Positions 1 through 13,681 of a stretch of 64,000 nt of DNA are shown piece by piece. This stretch comes from Streptomyces monomycini (GTDB taxonomy: Bacteria > Actinomycetota > Actinomycetes > Streptomycetales > Streptomycetaceae), in contig NZ_JAFIQY010000006.1 of NCBI RefSeq assembly GCF_022271435.1, positions 186,001 to 250,000 of the forward strand, given 5' to 3'. Numbering within the stretch: position 1 is the first letter of the stretch; each line of letters opens with the position of its first letter. A program made the translations under genes and the position numbers. The notes under the pieces were generated by a model. The model saw only the letters and a list, made by a program, of their open reading frames with translations. It was not told where the DNA came from and ran no database searches.

Positions 1-2380
<2,380 letters not shown>

Positions 2381-2451
2381 TGCTGTTCTAAATCCTTTCG
2401 AGCTGCGGCTGCTGCGGTCCCCGCCGTCGGGCGGGGGAGGGCCGACAGGGC

Positions 2452-4767
<2,316 letters not shown>

Positions 4768-5343
4768 TCAGCCGTACGTGTCCCCGGGACCCTTGCTGCC
4801 GGGCGCCCGCAGCGGCCCGTACCGCCGCGCCGGACCGCCCGGACCCAGCACCTTGATCAGCTTCACGGTGCCCTGGCCCAGGTCCTGGTTCAGCCGCGCG
4901 ACGAGCTGCGGCGCCAGCAGCCGCAGCTGCGTCGCCCACACCGTCGAGTCGCACTGCACCGTCAGCACGCGCGCTTCCTCGTCGTACTTCTGCGGCTCGC
5001 AGTGCTGCGCCACCTCCGGGCCCACCAGCTGCGGCCAGCGCCCCATGACGCCGCCCACCGCGGCCGGGGTCTCCCAGCCGCGCTCCGTGATGAGCCGGTT
5101 GATCGCCGCCCCCAGCGGCAGCGGATCGCGCCCGTCGGCGCGCGCGCCGGAGCGCAGACCGCCGCGGCGCGCCTGCTTCTTCTGCTGCGCGGCGGCACCA
5201 CGCGCCTTCGCCTGCTCCTTGGCGGCGACCAGCGCCTGCCGGGCCAGATCGATCCCGGACAGCTCCGGGGGCTTGGGCTGGTCGGCGCCGGGCGGCCGCT
5301 CCGAGGGCTCCTCGGAGGGCCGGTCCGGTTGCTCGCCGTTCAT
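4768..5343 (-). CDS. DUF721 family protein (DciA-like)
   Basis: The product is about 191 residues from the ATG at 5341-5343, 19 bp after the recF stop. The N-terminal third is charged and Pro/Ala/Gln-rich (MNGEQPDRPSEE, then a Lys/Arg stretch AAQQKKQARRGG). The C-terminal part, from about residue 70, carries the DUF721 fold pattern: WPQLVGPEVAQHCEP, VLTVQCDSTVWATQLRLL and QLVARLN. DUF721 proteins include DciA, the proposed DnaB helicase operator of bacteria that lack DnaC, so a role in helicase loading is a family-based inference. Its place between recF and gyrB near oriC fits that. A longer start at 5424 would overlap recF and shows no family similarity. Confidence 0.88.
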   Translation of the reverse strand: MNGEQPDRPSEEPSERPPGADQPKPPELSGIDLARQALVAAKEQAKARGAAAQQKKQARRGGLRSGARADGRDPLPLGAAINRLITERGWETPAAVGGVMGRWPQLVGPEVAQHCEPQKYDEEARVLTVQCDSTVWATQLRLLAPQLVARLNQDLGQGTVKLIKVLGPGGPARRYGPLRAPGSKGPGDTYG

Positions 5344-5362
5344 CACCGGCTCCGACGCCCGC

Positions 5363-6499
5363 TCACGAGGAGACCTTCTCCGCGGCGCCCTCGGACACCG
5401 CGAACCGGGCCCCCGACAGCACACCCGGCACGTCGTCGTCCACCGCCGCGGTCACCAGCACCTGCTCACCGGGCGCCACCAGCTCCGCCAGCCGCTCCCG
5501 CCGCCGGCTGTCCAGCTCCGCGAACACGTCGTCGAGCACCAGCACCGGCTCGTTGCCCTCACCGCGCAGCAGGTCGTACGAGGCCAGCCGCAGCGCGAGC
5601 GCGTACGACCAGGACTCGCCGTGGCTCGCGTACCCCTTGGCGGGCAGCTGCCCCAGCTTGAGCAGCAGGTCGTCGCGGTGCGGGCCGACCAGGGTCACCC
5701 CGCGCTCGATCTCGTTCTTACGGGCCGCGCCGAGCGCCTCGGTCAGCAGCCCGTACAGCTCCTCCCGCGTCGAGGCGACGGCCATCCTGTCGCCCGCCGA
5801 GCCGCGGTACTCCATCGACAGCGGGCCACCGCCCGGCGCCAGCTGCTCGTACGCCTTGTCGGCCAGCGGCTGGAGCGTGGCGATCAGGTCCAGGCGCTGG
5901 GCCAGCAGCTCCGCGCCGACCCGGGCCAGGTGCTGGTCCCACACGTCCAGCGTCGACAGGTCCATCTGCCGGCCGCCGTGCCGTCTGGCCAGTGCCGCGC
6001 TCTTCAACAGCGTGTTGCGCTGCTTGAGCACCCGGTCGTAGTCCGAGCGCACCCCCGCCATCCGCGGCGAACGCGCCGTGATCAGCTCGTCCAGGAAGCG
6101 GCGGCGCTCCCCCGGATCGCCCTTGACCAGCGCCAGGTCCTCCGGCGCGAACAGCACCGTCCGGACGATCCCCAGTACGTCACGCGGTCTGACCTGCGAC
6201 GACCTGTTGATGCGGGCCCGGTTGGCCTTGCCCGGGTTCAGCTCCAGCTCGACCAGCTGCTGCCGCTCGCCCTGGACGACCGCGGCCCGCACGATCGCCC
6301 GCTCGGCGCCCATCCGCACCAGCGGCGCATCGGAGGAGACCCGGTGACTGCCGAGCGTGGCCAGGTAGCCGACCGCCTCGACGAGGTTGGTCTTGCCCTG
6401 CCCGTTGGGGCCCACGAAAGCCGTGACGCCCGGGTCGAGCGGGACCTCGACCCGGGCGTACGAGCGGAAGTCGGCGAGCGAGAGATGCGATACGTGCAT
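5363..6499 (-). CDS. recF: DNA replication and repair protein RecF
   Basis: RecF is an SMC-like ATPase that acts with RecO and RecR to load RecA at single-strand gaps. The 378-residue product has the Walker A motif GPNGQGKTN at residues 30-38, a signature segment [14 protein letters not shown] and the Walker [16 protein letters not shown] near the C-terminus. The length is normal. The start [15 protein letters not shown] is the classic RecF N-terminus. It sits between gnd and the DUF721 gene, on the same strand as dnaN. Confidence 0.97.
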   Translation of the reverse strand: MHVSHLSLADFRSYARVEVPLDPGVTAFVGPNGQGKTNLVEAVGYLATLGSHRVSSDAPLVRMGAERAIVRAAVVQGERQQLVELELNPGKANRARINRSSQVRPRDVLGIVRTVLFAPEDLALVKGDPGERRRFLDELITARSPRMAGVRSDYDRVLKQRNTLLKSAALARRHGGRQMDLSTLDVWDQHLARVGAELLAQRLDLIATLQPLADKAYEQLAPGGGPLSMEYRGSAGDRMAVASTREELYGLLTEALGAARKNEIERGVTLVGPHRDDLLLKLGQLPAKGYASHGESWSYALALRLASYDLLRGEGNEPVLVLDDVFAELDSRRRERLAELVAPGEQVLVTAAVDDDVPGVLSGARFAVSEGAAEKVSS

Positions 6500-6564
6500 G
6501 TGGCGCGCCGACCTCCCCCGGCTACCGGACTTCTGCTACCTGGCTGCTTGCTTCTTCGTGCTGC

Positions 6565-7446
6565 TTACTTCTTCGCGTTCTCGACGGCGTGGCCGCCGAA
6601 CTGGTTCCGCAGCGCCGCGATCATCTTCATCTGCGGCGAGTCGTCCTGGCGCGAGGCGAAGCGCGCGAAGAGCGACGCCGTGATCGCGGGCAGCGGTACG
6701 GCGTTGTCGATCGCGGCCTCGACGGTCCAGCGGCCCTCGCCGGAGTCGGCGGCGAAGCCCCGCAGCTTGTCCAGGTGCTCGTCGTCGTCCAGCGCGTTGA
6801 CCGCCAGGTCCAGCAGCCAGGAACGGATGACCGTGCCCTCCTGCCAGGACCGGAAGACCTCGCGCACGTCGGTGACCGAGTCGACCGCCTCCAGCAGCTC
6901 CCAGCCCTCGGCGTAGGCCTGCATCATGGCGTACTCGATGCCGTTGTGGACCATCTTGGCGAAGTGGCCCGCGCCGACCTTGCCGGCGTGCACCGAACCG
7001 AAGTCGCCCTCCGGCTTGAGCGCGTCGAAGACCGGCTGCACCTTGGCGACGTCCTCCGTGGAGCCGCCGTACATCAGCGCGTAGCCGTTCTCCAGGCCCC
7101 AGACGCCGCCCGAGACGCCGCAGTCGACGAAGCCGATGCCCTTGGCGCGCAGCTCCTCGGAGTGCTTCTCGTCGTCGGTCCAGCGGGAGTTCCCGCCGTC
7201 CACCACGACGTCGCCGGGGGACAGCAGCTCGCCCAGCTCGTCGATGGTCGCCTGGGTCGCGTCGCCGGCGGGCACCATGACCCACACCACGCGCGGACCC
7301 TTGAGCCCGTCCACCAGTTCCTTGAGGCTGTTCACATCAGCCAGGTCCGGGTTGCGGTCGTATCCGATGACGGTGTGGCCAGCGCGGCGGATGCGCTCGC
7401 GCATGTTGCCGCCCATCTTGCCGAGACCGACGAGACCGAGCTCCAT
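6565..7446 (-). CDS. gnd: 6-phosphogluconate dehydrogenase, decarboxylating, short type
   Basis: The enzyme oxidises and decarboxylates 6-phosphogluconate to ribulose 5-phosphate in the pentose phosphate pathway. The protein has 293 residues and begins MELGLVGLGKMGGNM, a Rossmann GxGxMG dinucleotide site. It includes DGGNSRWTDD, GVSGGVWGLENGYALM and the catalytic-region KMVHNGIEYAMMQ. The short length, against about 470 for the E. coli enzyme, matches the YqeC/GndA-like class common in Actinobacteria. The insertion of a metabolic gene between dnaN and recF is typical of Streptomyces. It is 65 bp upstream of recF, so the two may be cotranscribed. Confidence 0.93.
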   Translation of the reverse strand: MELGLVGLGKMGGNMRERIRRAGHTVIGYDRNPDLADVNSLKELVDGLKGPRVVWVMVPAGDATQATIDELGELLSPGDVVVDGGNSRWTDDEKHSEELRAKGIGFVDCGVSGGVWGLENGYALMYGGSTEDVAKVQPVFDALKPEGDFGSVHAGKVGAGHFAKMVHNGIEYAMMQAYAEGWELLEAVDSVTDVREVFRSWQEGTVIRSWLLDLAVNALDDDEHLDKLRGFAADSGEGRWTVEAAIDNAVPLPAITASLFARFASRQDDSPQMKMIAALRNQFGGHAVENAKK

Positions 7447-8144
7447 CAGTACCCCTTACGTTGCGTTACGGCACATCCCCGCCCTACGTGTCGAGTTTAC
7501 GCGCGAAGCCACGACGCGGCGGCGCGGGCCCCCACACCTGTGGACAACCGGGGGCGGGGCCGGGGTGACGTTCCCGCTTCTTAGCGCTGTTTGTGTCCGG
7601 CGGCAGTGACTGCCGCGATAATTCCCGGATTGCGCGGTTCTCCGGGGCGGCCGGCAATGGCTGCCTGCGGTTTGCGTGGGGCGACGCGCTCCCTGCGGAA
7701 AGGGCAGGGCCACGGGAGACGCACTTCTCTTCGCGCTCTGTACGCGGCCGGTTTCCGCTCGCCCGGAGGTCGTCACGGGGCGCGGCTGCCCGGCCTGGTT
7801 TTCCACAGTCGCAGTCGGAGGCTGGGGGTTGTCGGCGTCGTGACCAGCGGCGGCGCCCACGAGGCGAAACTGTGTCCACCGGCTGTGGATTACTTTTGGG
7901 CCCCGCCCACCCGGTGCGGCGGGGCGCCCGGGCCGGGGCTGGCGGGCAGCCGTACGGCTGCGGGTATCGGTTTCGTTCAGCCGCTGAGGACAGCCGCTCG
8001 TGAATTCCGGCAGTCAAATCTGTCGGCGCGAAAAGACGGGAATTGACTAGGCGGCCGAGTGGGGCCGGTAAGGGAAAGATGTCGCTCTTACAGGGCTGTC
8101 CGCAGCCGATATCCGCTGATTGCCGCCTGCTGCACCGAAAACAA
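7447..8144. other. Non-coding gap between dnaN and gnd with DnaA-box cluster
   Basis: I see no credible gene in these 698 bases. Four DnaA-box-like 9-mers are present: a perfect TGTGGACAA (7539-7547, minus orientation), TTTTCCACA (7799-7807), GTGTCCACC (7872-7880) and TGTGGATTA (7884-7892, minus orientation). An 8-bp inverted repeat GCGGCAGT/ACTGCCGC with one central base lies at 7600-7616 and could be an operator. The gnd promoter should lie at the 7447 end, but no clear -35/-10 pair stands out. Confidence 0.5.
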
Positions 8145-8191
8145 CTCCGCCCCTGATGCACGCACGTAGCGCTCGTGTATCAGGGGCGGAG
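8145..8191 (-). terminator. Intrinsic terminator after dnaN
   Basis: A 13-bp perfect stem (CTCCGCCCCTGAT at 8145-8157 with its complement at 8179-8191) extends by further pairs, with one G-U, to an 18-bp stem and an 11-nt loop. On the minus strand it is followed by TTGTTTTC. It lies 63 bp after the dnaN stop. Confidence 0.85.
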
Positions 8192-8254
8192 GGAAAACTT
8201 TCGGGTGACTTCCGTCGGCGGACCGTGCGGACCGCCGGTCAGCCGGAGAGAAGA

Positions 8255-9385
8255 TCAGCCGGACAGACGCACCGGCATGATCAGGTACTTGTACGCGTCG
8301 TCCGCCTCGGCGTCCTTGGCCGGGCGGCCGCTGAGCAGCGCCGGCTTGGTCGAGGTGGTGAAGGACAGCTGGGCCACCGGGGAGTCGATCGCCGACAGGC
8401 CCTCCAGGAGGAAGCCCGGGTTGAAGGCGATGGAGATGTCGTCGCCCTCCAGGTCGGCGTCCACCCGCTCCACAGCCTGTGCGTCCTCGCTGGAGCCCGC
8501 CTCCAGGATCAGCACGCCCTGCTCGAAGCTCAGGCGCACCGGAGTGTTCCGCTCGGCGACCAGGGCCACGCGCTTGACGGCCTCGACGAACGGGGCGGTC
8601 TCGATCACGGCGACCGAGTTGAACTCGGTGGGGAAGAGCGTGCGGTACTTCGGGAGGTCGCCCTCCAGGAGCCGGGTGGTCGTCCGGCGGCCCGCGCCCT
8701 CGAAACCGATCAGGCCCTCGCCGGAGCCCGAGCCGGACAGCGCCAGCGTGACGCTGTCGCCGCTGCTGAGGGACTTGGCGGTGTCCAGGAGCGTCTTGGC
8801 GGGCACCAGGGCCACCGCGGAGGCGTCCGGGCTCTCCGGCTTCCACAGGAACTCGCGGACCGCGAAGCGGTAGCGGTCGGTGGAGGCCAGCGTGACGGTG
8901 TCGCCCTCGATCTCGATCCGGACACCGGTGAGCACCGGCAGGGTGTCGTCACGGCCGGCGGCGATGGCGACCTGGGCGGCGGCCGCGGCGAAGACCTCAC
9001 CGGGCACGGTGCCGGTGGCGGTCGGCATCTGCGGCAGCGCCGGGTACTCCTCCACCGGGAGGGTGTGGAGGGTGAACCGCGAGGAGCCGCAGACGACGGT
9101 GACCCGTACACCGTCGGTGGAAATCTCCACCGGGCGGTTGGGGAGGGCACGGCAGATGTCGGCCAGCAGGCGGCCGGAGACCAGGACGGTGCCTTCCTCC
9201 TCCACGTCCGCGTCGACGGAGACGCGCGCCGAGACCTCGTAGTCGAAGCCGGAGAGGCTCAGGCTGCCTTCCTCCGCCTTCAGCAGCAGGCCCGCGAGGA
9301 CGGGCACCGGCGGACGGGCCGGGAGGCTCTTGGCCGCCCAGGCCACTGCCTCCGCGAGTACATCGCGCTCCACCCGGATCTTCAC
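8255..9385 (-). CDS. dnaN: DNA polymerase III beta subunit (sliding clamp)
   Basis: DnaN forms the dimeric ring that tethers DNA polymerase III to DNA. The 376-residue length is the usual one for a three-domain clamp. Recognisable segments are the N-terminus MKIRVERDVLAEAVAWAAKSLP, the domain 2 segment ASTDRYRFAVREF, GDLPKYRTLFP and the C-terminus KYLIMPVRLSG, which contributes to the protein-binding pocket. It is the first gene leftward of oriC and ends at a strong terminator. A second clamp-like sequence, fused to a MerR domain, occurs at 53785-54900. Confidence 0.98.
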   Translation of the reverse strand: MKIRVERDVLAEAVAWAAKSLPARPPVPVLAGLLLKAEEGSLSLSGFDYEVSARVSVDADVEEEGTVLVSGRLLADICRALPNRPVEISTDGVRVTVVCGSSRFTLHTLPVEEYPALPQMPTATGTVPGEVFAAAAAQVAIAAGRDDTLPVLTGVRIEIEGDTVTLASTDRYRFAVREFLWKPESPDASAVALVPAKTLLDTAKSLSSGDSVTLALSGSGSGEGLIGFEGAGRRTTTRLLEGDLPKYRTLFPTEFNSVAVIETAPFVEAVKRVALVAERNTPVRLSFEQGVLILEAGSSEDAQAVERVDADLEGDDISIAFNPGFLLEGLSAIDSPVAQLSFTTSTKPALLSGRPAKDAEADDAYKYLIMPVRLSG

Positions 9386-10486
9386 CGGAAACCGCCTCCT
9401 GCTGTTGCTGGCTTACGCCCTGCTGGCCTTCTTCGTCGGCTGGGTCGCCGGGGACCAGTCTGACGTACGTCACCGACAGCTGTTGCTGCTCGGGGTCAAG
9501 TCGGGTCGAGAGGCGCCGGACGACCGACCCCCAAGTTGTGCACAGGACCCGTTTCGAAACGAGTTCCCCGGTAGCTATCTGTGGTCGTAGTAGTAGGGCC
9601 TGTGGAAACCGTGGACAACTGAATTTGCGCAGGTCAACACGGTTTTTTTGTCCACCGGTCCTGTGGGCGGCAGCCGTGGACAACCGGCTGTGTCTGTGGA
9701 TCGCCGCTCTTCATGCACACCCGATGCACAGGGGAGCCCTACTTCTCCCCAGTCCTGTCCCCAGCTTTACCCCGGTTCCCCACAGCCCAATCCGGCACCT
9801 TGGTGTGACGCCTTTCACTCGGCCCGGTGAGCGCGGGTGTCGCCTTGCCGAACAGTGGACAGGGGTGTGGAGAAGCTGGGGACAAGCGGGGGCCGCCTGT
9901 GGGCGGGCGGTGGACAACGCGAACGGCCCCCTGTGGACGAATCCTCTGTCCACACCCTGTGGATGAGCGTTAGTCACAAATCCACACGCCGCTGACCTCG
10001 GCAGATGCTGCCGCGGCCGGTCCCCCTGTGGAAGCCACCGGGATAACTTCCCAGTCCCCAGCATGTGGACGGAAGAATCTTGGCCAATCTGTGGAGTACG
10101 GCCGTGACCTGACGCGGAATCGAACAGAGCGGTGGCCTTCCACAGGGTCGGGACAGGGTCGGGGTGGTGCCGAGACGGTCGTGGGGCGGGTTCGGAGGGG
10201 CTGCGGGGCGCGGCGGAGAGGTCTCCGTACGGCGGGGCCGGGCGTCCCGTACCGGGCGGAGAAGCCCGCTGAGCGAGACGGAGAACTCCGCTGTACGAGC
10301 CGAGCAGCCGCGCCGCACGGGTACGGAGGGGCGGGGTACTCGGGGCGTACGGGGGCGTACGAGGGCGCACGGGCCAGGAAGCCCGCCGTACGTCCGCGGA
10401 GCCCACCGAGCGACGAAGGGCACCCCGGGAGCGGTCACGTCCCGGGGCGCCCTGGAAACTCCGGCCGGCCGGTGGCCGATGCCGCG
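9386..10486. other. oriC: Chromosomal replication origin oriC
   Basis: The dnaA-dnaN intergenic region. I count 18 DnaA-box-like 9-mers within 9536-10144, judged against TTGTCCACA. Forward: 9536, 9648, 9946, 9978, 10136. Reverse: 9601, 9610, 9675, 9695, 9854, 9866, 9877, 9909, 9932, 9958, 10027, 10064, 10090. A weaker TTCCCCACA is at 9776. None is a perfect TTGTCCACA. The boxes form two dense groups (9536-9703 and 9854-10144) around a spacer. An AT-richer stretch with T7 lies at 9620-9650, and a 10-bp palindrome GTTTCGAAAC at 9551-9560. About 19 boxes in two groups is what is known for Streptomyces oriC. Confidence 0.96.
10417..10453 (-). terminator. Candidate terminator after dnaA
   Basis: A stem of 14 positions with one mismatch (AGGGCACCCCGGGA at 10417-10430 with TCCCGGGGCGCCCT at 10440-10453) and a 9-nt loop. 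It lies 33 bp past the dnaA stop on the minus strand. There is no T-run, which is common for Streptomyces terminators. Confidence 0.65.
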
Positions 10487-12448
10487 TCAGCCGTTCTTGA
10501 TGCGGTTCGTCAGCTCGGTGACCTGGTTGTAGATGGAACGCCGTTCGGCCATCAAGGCCCGGATCTTGCGGTCGGCGTGCATCACCGTCGTATGGTCCCG
10601 CCCGCCGAACTGCGCCCCGATCTTCGGCAGCGACAGATCCGTCAGCTCACGACACAGGTACATCGCGATCTGCCGCGCCGTCACCAGCACGCGGCTGCGC
10701 GACGATCCGCACAGGTCGTCCACGGTCAGCCCGAAGTAGTCCGCGGTCGCGGCCATGATGGCGGTCGCGGTGATCTCGGGTGCCGCGTCCTCGCCGCCGG
10801 GGATCAGGTCCTTCAGGACGATCTCCGTCAGGCCCAGGTCCACCGGCTGGCGGTTGAGGGAGGCGAAGGCGGTGACCCGGATCAGCGCCCCCTCCAGTTC
10901 GCGGATGTTGCGCGAGATGCGGGAGGCGATGAACTCCAGCACCTCCGGCGGCGCGTTCAGCTGCTCCTGGACCGCCTTCTTGCGCAGGATCGCGATCCGG
11001 GTCTCCAGCTCCGGCGGCTGGACGTCGGTGATCAGACCCCACTCGAAGCGGTTGCGCAGCCGGTCCTCCAGGGTGACCAGCTGCTTGGGCGGCCGGTCCG
11101 AGGACAGCACGATCTGCTTGTTCGCGTTGTGCAGCGTGTTGAAGGTGTGGAAGAACTCCTCCTGCGTCGACTCCTTGCTGGCCAGGAACTGGATGTCGTC
11201 GACGAGCAGGATGTCCATGTCGCGGTAGCGCTTGCGGAACGCGTCCGCCTTGCCGTCGCGGATGGAGTTGATGAACTCGTTGGTGAACTCCTCCGAGCTC
11301 ACGTAGCGCACCCGGGTGCCCGGGTAGAGGCTTCGCGCGTAGTGCCCGATGGCGTGCAGCAGGTGCGTCTTCCCGAGGCCGGACTCCCCGTAGATGAACA
11401 GCGGGTTGTACGCCTTGGCCGGCGCCTCGGCCACGGCGACCGCGGCGGCGTGCGCGAAGCGGTTGGACGCGCCGATGACGAAGGTGTCGAAGAGGTACTT
11501 CGGGTTCAGCCGGGCGGTCGGCTCACCGGGGCCGGTCGCGGGCGCGGGCTGCGCGGCGAGCGGGCCGGGGGCGCCGCTGGGCGCGGGCAGACCGCCGGGG
11601 CCGGGGTTCTGGATGTGCGCGGGAGGCTGGTGCTCGGACAGGTCACGGCGCTGCGGCGGCTGCTGCTCGTACGGGGAGTGGCCCTCGGAATGCTGGTGCT
11701 GCGGCGGGCCGGTGTGTTCGGGAGCCTGCGAACGGTAGTCGCCCTGTGACCGCTGAGGGTGCTGGTGCTGCTGCTGTACGTGTGCGGGGGGCGGCGTCGC
11801 GTAGGGGTCGCGTTCGGGGAAGCCGCCGAGGCGCTGCTGCTGCCATCCGTAGTCCTCGCGCGGGCCGGGGCCGGTCTGGCCGCCCATGCCGGAGTGCTGC
11901 GGCCAGGCGCCGGGCTCGTGCCGGGGCTGCTGGTGCTGCTGGTACTCCGGGTACGCGGGACGTACGTGGGGCAGGTCGTCGTCCTGGTGGCCGTAGCCCT
12001 GCCGGCTGTCGTAGCCCTCGCTCTGCCGGCTGTCGTAGCCGCCGTACGCATCGTGCTGCTGCCCCGGCTGTCCCCCTTGCTGCTGGGACTGCTGGGGATG
12101 CTGGGGATGGTGCCGCTGCTGCATGTGCGCAGACGGCTGGGACTGCTGCATCGGCTGCTGAGGCTGCGGTTCCTCGGCGGAGTCGTCGACGGTGATCGCG
12201 ATCCTGATCGGACGGCCGCACTCGTGGCTCAGTGCTTCACCGATGAGCGGCGCGAGCCGGCCTTCCAGCACACCCTTGGCGAACTCGTTGGGTACGGCCA
12301 GCAGGGCCGTGTCGGCCACCAGAGCCAGCGGCTGGGTCCGCTTCAGCCAGTCCTGGTCCTTCGGCTTGAGGCTGTCGCTCTCCGCGCGTAGGAGGTGATC
12401 AAGAACGCGTGGCCACACTGCGGCAAGATCGGCAGGTACGTCGGCCAC
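10487..12448 (-). CDS. dnaA: Chromosomal replication initiator protein DnaA
   Basis: DnaA binds DnaA boxes in oriC, oligomerises with ATP and opens the duplex. The 653-residue protein has four parts: the N-terminal helicase/DnaA interaction domain ([20 protein letters not shown], start GTG 12446-12448); a very long low-complexity Gln/Pro/His linker from about 105 to 310, typical of Streptomyces; the AAA+ domain with Walker [12 protein letters not shown] near 355-365 and Walker [12 protein letters not shown]; and the C-terminal DNA-binding domain with the signature [15 protein letters not shown]. The -35/-10 promoter at 12521-12550 has a perfect DnaA box 5 bp upstream, which suggests autoregulation. 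Confidence 0.98.
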   Translation of the reverse strand: MADVPADLAAVWPRVLDHLLRAESDSLKPKDQDWLKRTQPLALVADTALLAVPNEFAKGVLEGRLAPLIGEALSHECGRPIRIAITVDDSAEEPQPQQPMQQSQPSAHMQQRHHPQHPQQSQQQGGQPGQQHDAYGGYDSRQSEGYDSRQGYGHQDDDLPHVRPAYPEYQQHQQPRHEPGAWPQHSGMGGQTGPGPREDYGWQQQRLGGFPERDPYATPPPAHVQQQHQHPQRSQGDYRSQAPEHTGPPQHQHSEGHSPYEQQPPQRRDLSEHQPPAHIQNPGPGGLPAPSGAPGPLAAQPAPATGPGEPTARLNPKYLFDTFVIGASNRFAHAAAVAVAEAPAKAYNPLFIYGESGLGKTHLLHAIGHYARSLYPGTRVRYVSSEEFTNEFINSIRDGKADAFRKRYRDMDILLVDDIQFLASKESTQEEFFHTFNTLHNANKQIVLSSDRPPKQLVTLEDRLRNRFEWGLITDVQPPELETRIAILRKKAVQEQLNAPPEVLEFIASRISRNIRELEGALIRVTAFASLNRQPVDLGLTEIVLKDLIPGGEDAAPEITATAIMAATADYFGLTVDDLCGSSRSRVLVTARQIAMYLCRELTDLSLPKIGAQFGGRDHTTVMHADRKIRALMAERRSIYNQVTELTNRIKNG

Positions 12449-12520
12449 AGAGCACGCTCTCTCACTGGTCCCACGAATGTGTGATTCTCAGGACGGGCGG
12501 GAAGGAATCGGAGTTGACCC

Positions 12521-12575
12521 ACGGTAGTCAGGGCGACCCTGGTGATTCAAGTTGTTGTCCACAGGCTGTGCATAG
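12521..12575 (-). promoter_or_regulatory. dnaA promoter with DnaA boxes
   Basis: Read on the minus strand: -35 TTGAAT (12545-12550), an 18-bp spacer and -10 TACCGT (12521-12526). A perfect DnaA box TTGTCCACA (12555-12563) lies 5 bp upstream of the -35, and a second, weaker box TGTGCATAG (12567-12575) follows. DnaA bound here could control its own transcription. Confidence 0.75.
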
Positions 12576-12597
12576 TGTGTCCCGGCCGAGGGCCGGT

Positions 12598-12627
12598 TTG
12601 ACCGGATGACGCCGCCGCGCGTACCGT
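12598..12627 (+). promoter_or_regulatory. rpmH promoter
   Basis: TTGACC (12598-12603), an 18-bp spacer and TACCGT (12622-12627): a housekeeping (HrdB-type) promoter reading into rpmH-rnpA. Transcription would begin near 12634, giving a leader of about 170 bases. Confidence 0.7.
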
Positions 12628-12806
12628 AACCAGGTCGAGTTGTCGATGGCTGCTGCCGCCTGCCTCCGATGGGCAAAGATCGCGCTCTAGTGATCGAAGT
12701 AGCGGTGCACTCGGGCGTTGCGAGCTACTCGTGGGCGCACGGTGACAGCCAATCGACGCCCCACACCTGTCTCCCCGGAGACACCAAGCATCTCTGGAGC
12801 CCCCGA

Positions 12807-12944
12807 GTGAGCAAGCGCACCTTCCAGCCGAACAACCGTCGTCGCGCCAAGACCCACGGCTTCCGCCTGCGGATGCGTACCCGTGCCGGCCGCGCGATCC
12901 TCGCGTCCCGCCGTGGCAAGGGTCGCGCCCGCCTGTCGGCCTGA
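12807..12944 (+). CDS. rpmH: 50S ribosomal protein L34
   Basis: The protein has 45 residues, is strongly basic and reads [20 protein letters not shown] at its start, which is the full L34 pattern. The GTG start at 12807 has TGGAG seven bases upstream. L34 is a small protein of the large subunit. It is the first gene of the rightward cluster and lies 21 bp before rnpA, the arrangement conserved in nearly all bacteria. Confidence 0.97.
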   Translation: MSKRTFQPNNRRRAKTHGFRLRMRTRAGRAILASRRGKGRARLSA

Positions 12945-12965
12945 GCCCTGAGCTAGGTCCATGAC

Positions 12966-13364
12966 GTGCTGCCTACCGAGCATCGGCTGAGGCGGCGCGA
13001 GGACTTTGCGACCGCGGTACGCCGGGGACGCAGGGCCGGGCGCCCGCTCCTCGTCGTCCATCTACGCAGCGGTGCAACGGACCCGCACGCAGCGGGGGAG
13101 AGCCCTCCCCCGGCGCGTGCGGGTTTCGTCGTGAGCAAGGCCATCGGCGGTGCCGTGGTCCGCAACAAGGTCAAGCGACGGCTGCGCCACCTCGTGCGCG
13201 ACCGGCTGGACCGGCTGCCCGCCGGTAGCCTGGTTGTCGTACGGGCGCTGCCCGGCGCGGGTGATGCGGACCACGATCAGCTGGCCCGTGACCTGGACAC
13301 CGCGCTGCAGCGGCTGCTGGATGGAGTTCCCCCCACCCGAGGTCAGGGGAGGGAGCCGCGGTGA
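12966..13364 (+). CDS. rnpA: Ribonuclease P protein component
   Basis: RnpA is the protein cofactor of the RNase P ribozyme, which matures the 5' ends of tRNAs. It has 132 residues, a GTG start ([20 protein letters not shown]), and the conserved RNR-type motif [21 protein letters not shown] around residues 60-80. The C-terminal tail [11 protein letters not shown] is extra. The stop overlaps the yidD start by GTGA, so the two are probably translationally coupled. Confidence 0.95.
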   Translation: MLPTEHRLRRREDFATAVRRGRRAGRPLLVVHLRSGATDPHAAGESPPPARAGFVVSKAIGGAVVRNKVKRRLRHLVRDRLDRLPAGSLVVVRALPGAGDADHDQLARDLDTALQRLLDGVPPTRGQGREPR

Positions 13365-13678
13365 AGTACCCGCTGCTGCTGTTGATCAAGCTGTACCAGT
13401 GGACCATCAGCCCCCTGCTGGGGCCGGTCTGCCGGTACTACCCGTCGTGCTCCCACTATGGCTATACGGCCATCGACCGGCACGGCGCGGTGAAAGGGAC
13501 CGCGCTGACGGCTTGGCGCATCCTGCGTTGCAACCCGTGGTCGCCCGGTGGCGTCGACCACGTACCACCCCGGAAGCGTCCGGTCTGGCATCGGCGGCTG
13601 AGGAGCCGCCTGGGCGGGTCCACCGTCCCTGAGCCTGCCGCACAGCCTGAGACTCAGCCCACCGCCCAAGGAGCCTGA
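13361..13678 (+). CDS. yidD: Membrane protein insertion efficiency factor YidD
   Basis: YidD is a small membrane-associated protein thought to assist YidC-dependent insertion. The 105-residue product starts at GTG 13361 with an amphipathic N-terminus [20 protein letters not shown]. It has the family Cys motif [14 protein letters not shown] and the block [19 protein letters not shown]. The C-terminal 35 residues are variable. It overlaps rnpA by four bases and is 3 bp from yidC. Confidence 0.94.
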   Translation: MKYPLLLLIKLYQWTISPLLGPVCRYYPSCSHYGYTAIDRHGAVKGTALTAWRILRCNPWSPGGVDHVPPRKRPVWHRRLRSRLGGSTVPEPAAQPETQPTAQGA

Positions 13679-13681
13679 TTC

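Larger units (their letters stand above)
12449..12806. other. Divergent dnaA/rpmH promoter region
   Basis: The 358-bp gap between the dnaA and rpmH starts holds one promoter for each direction and the DnaA box pair, listed separately. I see no gene in it. Confidence 0.8.

Noticed and set aside
7591..8046. Open frames in the dnaN-gnd gap
   Set aside because: Composition is Arg/Gly/Pro-rich without domain, start codon context is poor and the DnaA boxes indicate a non-coding region.
9551..9560. GTTTCGAAAC palindrome in oriC as a degenerate parS
   Set aside because: It has only the outer GTTTC/GAAAC halves and lacks the central ACGT; ParB binding is unlikely. Kept only as part of the oriC description.
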